From contig NZ_JBLWTL010000021.1 in NCBI RefSeq assembly GCF_048270095.1, forward strand, positions 1 through 53,133: a DNA stretch of 53,133 nt, in the 5' to 3' direction. Each line of letters opens with the position of its first letter. The first letter of the stretch is position 1. A program made the translations under genes and the position numbers. Positions 8,438-17,024 of the stretch are shown piece after piece. Under the pieces are notes generated by a model. The model made no database searches, was not told where the DNA came from, and worked only from the letters and a program-made list of their open reading frames with translations. Origin of the DNA: Maricaulis sp048270095. Lineage in GTDB: Bacteria; Pseudomonadota; Alphaproteobacteria; Caulobacterales; Maricaulaceae.

Positions 8438-9592
8438 ATGCTATCGAAATCAATAATCTCCTGTGCAGTGTCTGCCATCCTCGCCAGCGCTGCTTCGGCG
8501 CAGGCTGAGGACAGGCAAACTATGCCTGAGCTTGGAGCGCGTTTCATGACCATGGCGCTCGATTGTGTTCAGCGGGAATATCCTAACAAGATCAGTCATG
8601 TGCTGGCCTCTGATGCCGATGCGCAAGCGCCGCGCGCGCTGCATCCGGCCTTTTATGGCTGTTTCGACTGGCATTCTTCGGTGCATGGCCACTGGCTGCT
8701 GGTTCGCCTGTTGCGCACCATGCCGGACGGCGCGATGAGCCAGGCTGCCACGACCGCGCTGGACACCAATCTGACCCCGGAAAACATCGCCGGAGAGGTG
8801 GCTTATTTCGAGGCTGAAGGCCGCGCTGCCTTTGAGCGGCCCTACGGGCTGGCCTGGCTGCTGCAGCTGGGCGCTGAATTGCGCGAATGGGACGATCCGC
8901 GGGCACGGCGCTGGAGCGCGGCGATCGCGCCGCTCGAACAGATCGTGTCAGACCGGTACAGGAGCTGGCTGCCCAATCTCGCCTATCCAATCCGCATCGG
9001 TACCCATAACCAGTCCGCCTTTGCGCTCGGGCTGGGGCTCGACTGGGCCCGTGAGGCGGGTGATGTGGAGCTGGAAGGCCTGATTGTCACCAAGGCGATG
9101 GGCTTCCATGCCGAAGATCGCAATTGCCCGATCGGCTATGAACCGTCCGGAGAAGATTTCCTCTCGCCCTGCCTGATGGAAGCCGACCTGATGCGGCGCG
9201 TCATGGCACCCGCCGACTATGTCACCTGGCTCGACGCTTTCCTGCCGGATATTCCGCGCGATGGTTCGGCCGACTGGCTGGCGCCGGGAATCGTGCTCGA
9301 TGCCAGTGATGGCAAGCTGGTTCATCTTGACGGTGTCAATCTCTCCCGCGCCTGGGCGCTGGAGGGCATTGCCGATGCCCTGCCGGCCGGAGATACACGC
9401 CGCGAATCCCTGCTGGCCGCTGCGGCGGTGCATGAAGAGGTCGGGACCCGCTCGGTCAATGGCGAGGATTATGCGGGCGGTCACTGGCTGGCCAGTTTCG
9501 CCACCTATCTGGTGACCCGGCGCGGGGTGGACGCCCCGGCCTGGCGCGCCCTGCCTGAAGACGACATGCCTGAAGCAGGTTTGCCCGAGTAA
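8438..9592 (+). CDS. Exported DUF2891 family protein
   Basis: A 384-residue protein with a Sec signal peptide (cleavage near ASAQA, residue 23). The segment HPAFYGCFDWHSSVHGHW near residue 69 is the hallmark of DUF2891. Later family-like segments are RIGTHNQSAFALGLGLDWA and DYAGGHWLASFATYL. The many paired helices suggest an alpha/alpha barrel, and the conserved His/Asp residues suggest an enzyme, but no activity is established that I know of. The protein is probably periplasmic. Its stop codon abuts that of the convergent pirin gene with no gap. Confidence 0.85.
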   Translation: MLSKSIISCAVSAILASAASAQAEDRQTMPELGARFMTMALDCVQREYPNKISHVLASDADAQAPRALHPAFYGCFDWHSSVHGHWLLVRLLRTMPDGAMSQAATTALDTNLTPENIAGEVAYFEAEGRAAFERPYGLAWLLQLGAELREWDDPRARRWSAAIAPLEQIVSDRYRSWLPNLAYPIRIGTHNQSAFALGLGLDWAREAGDVELEGLIVTKAMGFHAEDRNCPIGYEPSGEDFLSPCLMEADLMRRVMAPADYVTWLDAFLPDIPRDGSADWLAPGIVLDASDGKLVHLDGVNLSRAWALEGIADALPAGDTRRESLLAAAAVHEEVGTRSVNGEDYAGGHWLASFATYLVTRRGVDAPAWRALPEDDMPEAGLPE

Positions 9593-10486
9593 TTACTCCG
9601 GCAGCGGAATATGTTCGGTTTCTCCGGCGGGCAGGGTGAAGCGCCCGTCCGCCGGGAAGCCGGCCTTTGCAGCCTCGACCCAGTCGCGCTTGGCATCGGT
9701 CAGCCAGGCGGCATCGCTGGCGACGAAATTCCAGAAAATCTCGCGCTTGCCGAGCGGTGCGCCGCCGCACAGCATTACGATACTCTCGTCATCGGCGGTC
9801 AGTTGCGGCGCACTGCCCGGCGTGAGCACGGCCATTTCTCCGGGCTGCAGGGCTTCGCCGTCAAGCGCCGCCTGGCCGCTGACCAGATAGACGGCGCGTT
9901 CCTCATGCTCGATATCGAGTTTGACATCGGCCCCGGCGGGCAGGCGTCCATGCAGATAGAAGATCGGTGAAAAGACGTCAGCCGGCGCCTCCTGGCCCCA
10001 GGCGGTGCCGAGAATCAGCCGGAAGCGGGCACAGCCGCGATAGAATTCCGGCAGGCTGGCCGCCGGATGGTGGTGAAAGGCCGGCGCGACATCTTCCTGG
10101 CCGGCGGGCAGGGCGACCCAGGTCTGGATGCCGTGGATGCGGTGGCCATTGGCGCGTTCCGGCGGCGGTGTCCGTTCGGAGTGAACAACGCCACGCCCGG
10201 CCGTCATCCAGTTGACGTCGCCGGGACGGATGACGGCATCAACACCCAGACTGTCCTGGTGCCGCAGCGCGCCGTCGAACAGATAGGTCACTGTTGCCAG
10301 GCCGATATGCGGGTGCGGGCGGACATCGATTCCGGTTCCGGGCTCAAACAGGGCGGGGCCCATCTGGTCGAAGAAAATGAAGGGACCGACCATGCGCTGG
10401 CCGGGCGCCGGCAGGACGCGGCGAACTTCAAATCCGCCCAGATCACGGGTCCGTCCCTCAATCCTGCGTTCGATACTTGTCGACAT
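9593..10486 (-). CDS. Pirin family protein
   Basis: A 297-residue bicupin. The N-terminal cupin has RPHPHIGLATVTYLFDG and GRGVVHSE, supplying the metal ligands His58, His60, His102 and Glu104 of pirins. The C-terminal pirin domain has FYLHGRLPAG, VYLVSGQAALDGE, and a tail KREIFWNFVAS typical of YhhW-like members. Bacterial pirins include quercetin 2,3-dioxygenase-like enzymes and regulators of pyruvate metabolism, so the substrate is open. The start is set by GGGAG eight bases before the ATG; an upstream extension of the frame to 10897 overlaps the M28 peptidase gene and is not used. Confidence 0.9.
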   Translation of the reverse strand: MSTSIERRIEGRTRDLGGFEVRRVLPAPGQRMVGPFIFFDQMGPALFEPGTGIDVRPHPHIGLATVTYLFDGALRHQDSLGVDAVIRPGDVNWMTAGRGVVHSERTPPPERANGHRIHGIQTWVALPAGQEDVAPAFHHHPAASLPEFYRGCARFRLILGTAWGQEAPADVFSPIFYLHGRLPAGADVKLDIEHEERAVYLVSGQAALDGEALQPGEMAVLTPGSAPQLTADDESIVMLCGGAPLGKREIFWNFVASDAAWLTDAKRDWVEAAKAGFPADGRFTLPAGETEHIPLPE

Positions 10487-10580
10487 TGTGATGGCTCCCG
10501 CCTGGCTGGACTGATCGCTGGCGCTTGCGCCGCGCGCCTCAATATCCATAGTGCATGCATCAATGTGTGGGGAGGTCTTC

Positions 10581-12008
10581 ATGAAATCAATTATCGCAAC
10601 TGCCGCAGCGCTGGTGCTGGCGGGCCATGCCTTTGCCCAGGACAGTTTTGAGCTCGATCCGGCGCAGGCCGCGACCGCCGAGGCGCTGGTCGAGCAGGCG
10701 CTCGAGAGTGATCTAGCCTGGTCGATCGTCGAATCGCTGACCACCGAAGTCGGTCCGCGCATGCCCGGCAGTGAAGCGGAAGTCCGCGCCCGCGCCTGGG
10801 GCGAAGCGCTGGGGCAATCGCTCAGCTTTGACCGTGTGGTGATCGAACCCTTCACCATGCCCTTCTGGGATCGCGGCGAGCTCGAGATCTCGATCACCTC
10901 GCCCTATACCCAGGCCCTGCATGGCTCGGCGCTGGGTGGCTCCGGTGCCTCGCCGCGCTCCGGCCCGGTGGAGAGTGATGTCGTCTATTTCCGCGATATT
11001 GATGCCCTCACCGCCGTCGCCGACGGATCGCTTGAAGGCAAGATCGCCTTTGTTGATGGCGACGCCATGGTCGCAACCCAGACCGGTGCCGGCTATGGCC
11101 CTGCGAATAATCGCCGCCGTATTGGCTGGCAGCACGCCGAACGCGCCGGCGCCGACGCGATTGTCGTGCGCTCGGTTGGCTCCGATTTCCACCGCAATCC
11201 CCATACCGGCATGATCTCCTCGATGGATGGTGAGTGGGCCAGTATTCCCGTCATCGCCATCTCCAATCCGGACGCCGACCATTTGCGCCGCCTGCACCAT
11301 ACCGGTGCCCCTCTGGCGATGCAGATCCGCGCCACCGCCGGCTGGCATGGTGATGTGACCAGCGGCAATGTCGTGATGGATATTGTCGGCAGTGAATTGC
11401 CCGACGAAATCGTCCTCATCGGCGGACATCTCGACAGCTGGGATCTGGGCACGGGTGCCATCGATGACGGCGCGGGTGTAGCCATCACCGTCGCCGCCGC
11501 AGAGCTGATCGCCCGCCTGCCGGAACGTCCACGCCGCACCATCCGTGTCGTCATGTTCGGGGCTGAGGAAGTCGGTCTTCTGGGCGCCCGCGCCTATGCC
11601 GAACAACATGCCGACGAAGTTGCCAATCATGTGATGGCGACCGAATCCGACTTCGGTGCCGGCCGCATCTGGCAATTGGTCTCCAATGTCGATGAAGGCG
11701 CCAATCCGGCGATCGACGCGGTCGGCCGCATCATCGCGCCGCTCGGCATTTTGCGCGGCGGCAGCAATGTTCCCGGTGGCGGGCCCGACATCATCCCGCT
11801 CGCCATGCAGGGTGTGCCGACGGTTCGGCTGAACCAGGACGGAATGGATTATTTCGACCTGCACCACACCCCGGACGATACGCTCGACAAGATCGATCCC
11901 GAGGCCCTGGCCCAGAATGTCGCCGCTTATGCCGCGCTGGTCTATCTGGCGGCCAATATGGATGTCGAATTCCGCACGCCGGCCGAAGAGACGGCGGCGG
12001 ACGAGTAG
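10581..12008 (+). CDS. Secreted M28 family metallopeptidase
   Basis: A 475-residue protein with a signal peptide (MKSIIATAAALVLAGHAFAQ). A PA-domain-like insert occupies about residues 120-250. The catalytic M28 domain follows, with co-catalytic zinc residues in GGHLDSWDLGTGAIDDGAG (His, Asp), GAEEVGLLGA (catalytic Glu and ligand), TESDFG (Asp) and DLHHTPDDT (His). This matches bacterial carboxypeptidase Q/aminopeptidase-like enzymes acting on peptides in the periplasm or medium. GGAGG at 10571-10575 sets the start. A perfect terminator is built around the stop codon. Confidence 0.92.
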   Translation: MKSIIATAAALVLAGHAFAQDSFELDPAQAATAEALVEQALESDLAWSIVESLTTEVGPRMPGSEAEVRARAWGEALGQSLSFDRVVIEPFTMPFWDRGELEISITSPYTQALHGSALGGSGASPRSGPVESDVVYFRDIDALTAVADGSLEGKIAFVDGDAMVATQTGAGYGPANNRRRIGWQHAERAGADAIVVRSVGSDFHRNPHTGMISSMDGEWASIPVIAISNPDADHLRRLHHTGAPLAMQIRATAGWHGDVTSGNVVMDIVGSELPDEIVLIGGHLDSWDLGTGAIDDGAGVAITVAAAELIARLPERPRRTIRVVMFGAEEVGLLGARAYAEQHADEVANHVMATESDFGAGRIWQLVSNVDEGANPAIDAVGRIIAPLGILRGGSNVPGGGPDIIPLAMQGVPTVRLNQDGMDYFDLHHTPDDTLDKIDPEALAQNVAAYAALVYLAANMDVEFRTPAEETAADE

Positions 12009-12027
12009 CTCGCGCCGCGTTTTTTTG
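11994..12027 (+). terminator. Terminator overlapping the M28 peptidase stop codon
   Basis: GCGGCG (11994-11999) and CGAG (12002-12005) pair with CTCG (12009-12012) and CGCCGC (12013-12018), leaving the TAG stop codon as the three-base loop, then a G and a run of at least seven T. A compact intrinsic terminator in which coding and termination signals share bases. Confidence 0.82.
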
Positions 12028-12044
12028 ACCTGCACTGAATGAAT

Positions 12045-12077
12045 GGCAGGCTTCCGGCAAGATTGCGGGAGCCTGCC
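12045..12077 (+). other. Strong hairpin between M28 gene and cueR
   Basis: GGCAGGCTTCC (12045-12055) pairs with GGGAGCCTGCC (12067-12077) over 11 bases with one wobble and an 11-base loop. No T-run follows. It ends 36 bases before the cueR start, so it may be leader structure of cueR or a remnant terminator. Function not known. Confidence 0.6.
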
Positions 12078-12112
12078 GGCCAGCTTGCAGCCAGTCTGAA
12101 GGGGGGTAACCG

Positions 12113-12544
12113 GTGAATATCAAGGATGCGGCCTCACGGACCGGTCTGCCGGCCAAAACCATTCGTTATTATGAGAGTATCGGCCTGCTCACGCCCTTGC
12201 GCGCCGGGAATGGCTATCGCGATTATCGCGAGGTGGACCTGCACAAGCTCGGCTTCCTCGCCCGTGCTCGCGCGCTGGGTTTTTCGATCGAGGATTGCCG
12301 CCATCTACTCACCCTCGACAGCGATGCCTCACGCTCCAGTAGCGAGGTCAAAGCCTTGGCCCAGCAGCATATTCGCCAGATCGGCGACAAGATTTCCGAG
12401 CTGAAAGCGATGCGCGCCAGTCTGCAGAAACTGGCCTCCGCCTGTCAGGGCAATGACCGGCCCGATTGCCCGATCATGGATGAATTATCGGGCCTTGCGC
12501 CAGGCAAGCGTGCCGCATCGGGCAAGGCTTCTACGGCGGACTAG
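12113..12544 (+). CDS. cueR: CueR-type MerR family copper-responsive regulator
   Basis: A 143-residue MerR protein starting at GTG after a GGGGGG-type ribosome site. The N-terminal winged helix has TGLPAKTIRYYESIGLL and the second half GNGYRDYRE. The dimerisation helix runs about residues 78-110. The metal loop CQGNDRPDC supplies Cys111 and Cys119, the two-cysteine Cu(I)/Ag(I) site of CueR (Cys112/Cys120 in E. coli), then CPIMDELSG. It sits directly before a MerR-type promoter and the copper ATPase, so it almost surely activates them when copper rises. Confidence 0.94.
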   Translation: MNIKDAASRTGLPAKTIRYYESIGLLTPLRAGNGYRDYREVDLHKLGFLARARALGFSIEDCRHLLTLDSDASRSSSEVKALAQQHIRQIGDKISELKAMRASLQKLASACQGNDRPDCPIMDELSGLAPGKRAASGKASTAD

Positions 12545-12553
12545 ACAGGCCGC

Positions 12554-12584
12554 TTGACCTTCCAGTGGCTGGAAGGATTAAACC
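12554..12584 (+). promoter_or_regulatory. CueR-controlled promoter and operator of the copper operon
   Basis: TTGACC (12554-12559) and TAAACC (12579-12584) are 19 bases apart, the overlong spacer typical of MerR-regulated promoters. The spacer holds a perfect dyad, CCTTCCAG (12558-12565), TGG, CTGGAAGG (12569-12576), which matches CueR-type operators. Copper-loaded CueR would twist this promoter into an active form. Confidence 0.9.
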
Positions 12585-12613
12585 GGTGCCTTCTCGTCGG
12601 AAAGGCATGGGTC

Positions 12614-14977
12614 ATGACGGCCGGTCATCAAGGAAAATCCGCCAATTGTTGCGGCGGTTCGCATCACACGCAGGACGCGGCAGCGATCGATCCGGTGTGC
12701 GGCATGAGCGTGGATAAAGCTGCCGGAAAACCGCAATTCGAGCAGGAGGGAATCACCTGGCATTTCTGCTCGGCCCGCTGCCATCAACGTTTCGCCGCCG
12801 ACCCTGAGCATTTTCTCAGCGGCGCTCACCGGCGCGCTGAGGCCGCCGCGCCTGCTGGCACGCAATATACTTGTCCGATGGACCCGGAAATCGTCCAGGA
12901 CGGGCCCGGCACCTGTCCCAAATGCGGCATGGCGCTGGAACCGATGGGCGTGCCGGCCGGCGATGCCGGTCCCAACCCCGAACTGGTTGATTTCCGTCGC
13001 CGTTTCTTCTGGAGCAGCCTGCTGACACTGCCTCTGGTCCTGTTGGCGATGGGACCCATGATCGGGCTTGGTTTCGTCCGCGATTTCGTCGGGGAGGGCG
13101 CTGCCCTCTGGCTCGAACTCGCGCTCGCCACACCGGTCGTGCTCTGGGCTGGCTGGCCCTTCCTGCAGCGCGCTGTGCAATCGCTGCGCAGCGGCCATCT
13201 CAACATGTTCACCCTGATCGGGATGGGCGTCAGTGCGGCCTATGTTTACAGCCTCATAGCGGTATTGTTTCCCTCGATTTTCCCGGCGGAATTCCGCCAT
13301 ATGGGCGGTCATGTCGCGGTCTATTTCGAGGCCGCTGCGGTCATCACCGTGCTGGTCCTGCTCGGCCAAATCCTCGAACTGGGCGCCCGTGAACGCACCG
13401 GTACGGCCATCCGGGCCCTGCTGGATTTGGCACCCAAGACGGCCCGCATCATCCGCGAGGACGGTACAGAACAAGAGGTTGCGCTCGACAGCGTCAGGGT
13501 CGGTGACCGTTTGCGTGTCCGGCCGGGCGAGAAAATGCCGGTCGACGGGCAGGTCGTTTCGGGCAAATCATCGGTCGATGAATCCATGCTGACGGGCGAA
13601 GCCCTGCCGGTCGAAAAGGCGGTGGGCGACAGTGTCACCGGCGCGACCATCAATGGCTCCGGCGGGCTGGTGGTCGAAGCGCGGCGGGTCGGTGCTGACA
13701 GCGTGCTCAGCCAGATCGTCGACATGGTCGCCAAGGCCCAGCGCAGCCGTGCCCCGATCCAGAAATTCGCCGATCTTGTCGCGGGTTGGTTCGTCCCGGG
13801 CGTGATCGCTGTCGCGATTTTCGCCTTCATCGGCTGGTCGATCTGGGGGCCGTCACCCGCGCTGGCACATGCCCTGATCGCCGCCGTCTCCGTATTGATC
13901 ATTGCCTGTCCCTGCGCGCTGGGGCTGGCCACGCCAATGTCGGTCATGACGGCAGCTGGACGCGGCGCCCAGGCCGGCGTGCTGATCCGCGATGCCGAGG
14001 CGCTCGAGCGCTTTGAAAAGGTCGATACCCTGCTGGTCGACAAGACCGGAACGCTCACGCTCGGCAGGCCCAGCCTGGTCGGCGTCGAGAGCGCGCCGGG
14101 CCAGTTGGACGACACGGTTCTGGGGCTGGCCGCAGCGCTGGAGCGCGGCTCGGAACACCCGCTCGCCGAGGCGATCCTGAAGGGCGCCGAGGCCAAGGGG
14201 CTGAGCCTGCAAACCGCCGAAGACTTCCTGTCCGTCACCGGCAAGGGCATTACCGGTCGTGTCGATGGTCAAGCGCTGGCACTCGGCAATTCCGCGCTGA
14301 TGCGCGATGCCGGGGCGGATCCGGCAGGTTTTCTGGACGCCGCCAATGCCCGCCGCGATGCCGGTGAGACGGTGATGTTCCTGGCCGTCGACGGTGCCTG
14401 CGCTGGCTTCGTCGCCGTCGCCGATCCGATCAAGGAAACAACGCGGGATGCCCTGAAGTCCCTGGCCGCTGCCGGCATCCATGTCATCATGGCAACGGGC
14501 GATAATGAGCGCACGGCCAGGGCCGTCGCTGCGCAGCTGGGCATTGAAGACTTCCACGCCGGTGTCATGCCGGCGGGCAAGGCGAAACTGATTGAGGATC
14601 TCCAGGCCGCCGGCCATCGTGTCGCCATGGCCGGTGACGGGGTCAATGATGCGCCGGCGCTGGCCCGGGCCGATGTCGGCATCGCCATGGGCACCGGCGC
14701 CGATGTCGCGATCGAGAGCGCCGGCATCACGCTGGTGAAGGGCGACCTGACCGGCATTGTGCGCGCCCGCCACCTGGCGAAAGCGACGATGCGCAATATC
14801 CGCCAGAACCTGTTCTTTGCGATGATCTACAACGCCGCCGGAGTTCCGGTCGCTGCGGGTATTCTCTACCCGGTGTTCGGCATCCTGATCTCGCCCATGT
14901 TCGCCGCCGCAGCCATGAGCCTCTCATCGGTCTCGGTGATTTCCAACGCGCTGCGCCTGCGCAGCGTCAAACTCTGA
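12614..14977 (+). CDS. copA: Copper-exporting P1B-type ATPase
   Basis: A 787-residue inner-membrane pump for Cu(I). In order: Cys/His-rich N-terminus, YHS domain at about 24-70 (IDPVCGMSVD, HFCSARCHQRF), heavy-metal-binding zinc-ribbon-like domain at 83-112 (TCPMDPEIV, CPKCGMAL), membrane helices, actuator segment SVDESMLTGEALPVEK, the metal-site motif CPCALG (Cys432), phosphorylation motif DKTGTLT (Asp476), and GDGVNDAPAL. It has no ordinary HMA domain. An upstream in-frame extension to 12554 lies inside the promoter and is rejected; the ATG at 12614 follows GGAAAGG. First gene of the CueR-controlled operon; the oxidase starts 40 bases after its stop. Confidence 0.95.
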   Translation: MTAGHQGKSANCCGGSHHTQDAAAIDPVCGMSVDKAAGKPQFEQEGITWHFCSARCHQRFAADPEHFLSGAHRRAEAAAPAGTQYTCPMDPEIVQDGPGTCPKCGMALEPMGVPAGDAGPNPELVDFRRRFFWSSLLTLPLVLLAMGPMIGLGFVRDFVGEGAALWLELALATPVVLWAGWPFLQRAVQSLRSGHLNMFTLIGMGVSAAYVYSLIAVLFPSIFPAEFRHMGGHVAVYFEAAAVITVLVLLGQILELGARERTGTAIRALLDLAPKTARIIREDGTEQEVALDSVRVGDRLRVRPGEKMPVDGQVVSGKSSVDESMLTGEALPVEKAVGDSVTGATINGSGGLVVEARRVGADSVLSQIVDMVAKAQRSRAPIQKFADLVAGWFVPGVIAVAIFAFIGWSIWGPSPALAHALIAAVSVLIIACPCALGLATPMSVMTAAGRGAQAGVLIRDAEALERFEKVDTLLVDKTGTLTLGRPSLVGVESAPGQLDDTVLGLAAALERGSEHPLAEAILKGAEAKGLSLQTAEDFLSVTGKGITGRVDGQALALGNSALMRDAGADPAGFLDAANARRDAGETVMFLAVDGACAGFVAVADPIKETTRDALKSLAAAGIHVIMATGDNERTARAVAAQLGIEDFHAGVMPAGKAKLIEDLQAAGHRVAMAGDGVNDAPALARADVGIAMGTGADVAIESAGITLVKGDLTGIVRARHLAKATMRNIRQNLFFAMIYNAAGVPVAAGILYPVFGILISPMFAAAAMSLSSVSVISNALRLRSVKL

Positions 14978-15017
14978 TCGCGTGCCGCCCAAGGCACCCA
15001 GACAAAAGGTATTCGGT

Positions 15018-17024
15018 ATGGATCGGCGAGACTTCCTCACCAGCACGATCGCAGCGGGCGGCTTCGCGGCGGCCAGCACCCTCCTGCCAGCCTGGGCGCA
15101 GAGCGCGGCACCGCTGACCAGCGCCGGCCTGCCCGCACTCTCGGGCACGCGCTTTGATCTCAATATCGGCCGCACGCCGGTGAGCATTGATGGCCGCGGC
15201 AGCCGGGCGGTGACGGTGAACGGCCATATGCCGGCCCCCGTTCTGCGCTGGCGCGAAGGCGACGACCTCACGCTCAATGTCACCAATGGGCTCGACGAGG
15301 ACAGCTCGATTCACTGGCACGGCCTCTTGCTGCCCTTCCAGATGGATGGCGTGCCGGGCGTGACCTTCCCCGGCATCGCGCCGGGCGAGACCTTCCAGTA
15401 CCGCTTTCCGGTCCGGCAATCGGGCACATACTGGTATCACTCCCATTCCGGCCTGCAGGAACAAATGGGGCATTACGGTCCGATCATTATCGATCCGGCG
15501 GGCGAAGACCCGATCGCCTATGACCGCGAATATGTGCTGATGCTGGGGGACTGGACCTTTGAGGGCGCACACGCCGTTTTCAACCGGCTCAAACAGGTCC
15601 CCGACGTTTACAATGCCCAGCGCCGTACCCTGGTGGACTTCTTCCGCGACGCCCGCCGCGAAGGTCTCGACCAGGCCGTCGCCGAGCGGGCGATGTGGGC
15701 GCGGATGCGGATGAGCATGACCGATATCTCCGACGTCACCGCGGCGGCCTACACCTATCTGATCAATGGCCATGGCCCCGAGGATAACTGGACGGGCCTC
15801 TTTCATCCCGGTGAGCGGGTGCGGCTGCGCATCATCAATGCCTCGGCGATGACGATTTTCAATCTGCGCATACCCGGCCTGCCGATGACGGTGGTCCAGT
15901 CCGATGGCCTGTTGGTACAGCCGGTTGAGACCGATGAGTTCCAGATCGGTGTGGCCGAGACCTATGACGTCATCGTCGAGCCGCGCGATCAGGCCTATAC
16001 CGTCATTGCCGAGAGCATTGATCGCAGCGGCTATGTCCGCGCTACACTGGCGCCGCGCGCCGGCATGCAGGCTGCCGTGCCGCCACTGCGCGAGCGGCCG
16101 CTGTTGAGTATGCGCGATATGGGCATGGATCATTCTGCCATGGGCGGCGATCACGCGGCGATGGGCCATGACATGCCGGCCGGCGCAGCCCCGGCGGCAC
16201 CCGTTGATCATTCCACCATGGACCACGCCGCTATGGGACATGTGATGCCTGCGCCCGCAGCCCCGATGGACCATGCTGCCATGGGGCATGGCACCCCGGC
16301 TCCAGCGATGGATCACGCGGCCATGGGGCATGGCACACCTGCGCCTGCGCCTGCGCCGGCGATGGATCATGCGGCGATGGGGCATTCAATGCCGGCACAG
16401 CCAGCACCGATGGATCACGCCGCCATGGGGCATGCGATGCCCGCGCCGCCCGCGCCGATGCCCGGTATGGAACCGCCGCTCACCCATGACCACCCCACAG
16501 GCCCCGGCGTTGCGATGATGCCGGCCATGGTGTTCGACCGGCTGGGCGAGCGCGGGATTGGCCTGACGGACGAGCCGCACAGGGTGTTGGTCTATACCCA
16601 GCTGAAGAGCCTGGAGCCCAATCCGGACCGGAGACCGCCCGGCCGCGAGGTCGAGGTCCACCTGACCTCGAATATGGAGCGCTATATGTGGTCCTTCGAC
16701 GGGGCGGCCTTCTCACCGGTCGTCGAGCCGATTGTGTTCCAGCATAATGAGCGGCTGCGGTTGACCCTTGTGAATGACACCATGATGCCGCACCCGATCC
16801 ATCTGCACGGCATGTTCTTCGATGTCGTCAATGGCGAGGACGCCCACAAACCACGCAAGCACACCATCATCGTCAAACCGGCCGAACGGCTCTCCGTTGA
16901 TGTCACAGCCGACGCGCTGGGGGAGTGGGCCTTTCATTGCCATCTACTCTTCCACATGCATGCCGGCATGATGCAGGTGGTTTCGGTTCGCCCCGGGCAT
17001 GGAGATCATCATGGCCATATCTAG
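15018..17024 (+). CDS. CopA-type periplasmic multicopper oxidase with Met/His repeats
   Basis: A 668-residue copper-resistance oxidase (Pseudomonas CopA/PcoA family) that likely oxidises Cu(I) in the periplasm. The N-terminus MDRRDFLTSTIAAGGFAA is a twin-arginine signal. Copper ligands are seen in SIHWHGL, WYHSHSG, HPIHLHG and HCHLLFHMHAGM (T1/T2/T3 sites). Residues about 370-481 are a low-complexity Met/His insert between cupredoxin domains 2 and 3, containing six DHAAMGH heptads, expected to bind extra Cu(I). It overlaps copB by 14 bases. The ATG at 15018 follows AAAAGG and is preferred over an in-frame GTG at 14982. Confidence 0.94.
   Translation: MDRRDFLTSTIAAGGFAAASTLLPAWAQSAAPLTSAGLPALSGTRFDLNIGRTPVSIDGRGSRAVTVNGHMPAPVLRWREGDDLTLNVTNGLDEDSSIHWHGLLLPFQMDGVPGVTFPGIAPGETFQYRFPVRQSGTYWYHSHSGLQEQMGHYGPIIIDPAGEDPIAYDREYVLMLGDWTFEGAHAVFNRLKQVPDVYNAQRRTLVDFFRDARREGLDQAVAERAMWARMRMSMTDISDVTAAAYTYLINGHGPEDNWTGLFHPGERVRLRIINASAMTIFNLRIPGLPMTVVQSDGLLVQPVETDEFQIGVAETYDVIVEPRDQAYTVIAESIDRSGYVRATLAPRAGMQAAVPPLRERPLLSMRDMGMDHSAMGGDHAAMGHDMPAGAAPAAPVDHSTMDHAAMGHVMPAPAAPMDHAAMGHGTPAPAMDHAAMGHGTPAPAPAPAMDHAAMGHSMPAQPAPMDHAAMGHAMPAPPAPMPGMEPPLTHDHPTGPGVAMMPAMVFDRLGERGIGLTDEPHRVLVYTQLKSLEPNPDRRPPGREVEVHLTSNMERYMWSFDGAAFSPVVEPIVFQHNERLRLTLVNDTMMPHPIHLHGMFFDVVNGEDAHKPRKHTIIVKPAERLSVDVTADALGEWAFHCHLLFHMHAGMMQVVSVRPGHGDHHGHI
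16125..16460 (+). repeat. In-gene Met/His tandem repeat of the copper oxidase
   Basis: The DNA repeats units such as ATGGATCACGCGGCCATGGG with spacers of 12-30 bases, coding six DHAAMGH heptads separated by Pro/Ala-rich linkers. Near-identical units suggest expansion and contraction by slippage; unit number may vary between strains. Confidence 0.85.

Noticed and set aside
9593..10897. A 434-residue version of the pirin gene
   Set aside because: The extra N-terminal part is antisense to the M28 peptidase start and Ser/Ala-rich; the pirin fold begins at MSTSIERR with a good ribosome site.
12554..12613. Earlier start of the copper ATPase at TTG 12554
   Set aside because: That codon is part of the -35 box of the CueR promoter, so it cannot be in the message.
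16125..16460. Regular repeats that might suggest a CRISPR-like array
   Set aside because: The repeats are in frame, code Met/His heptads inside the copper oxidase, and spacers are low-complexity coding sequence.
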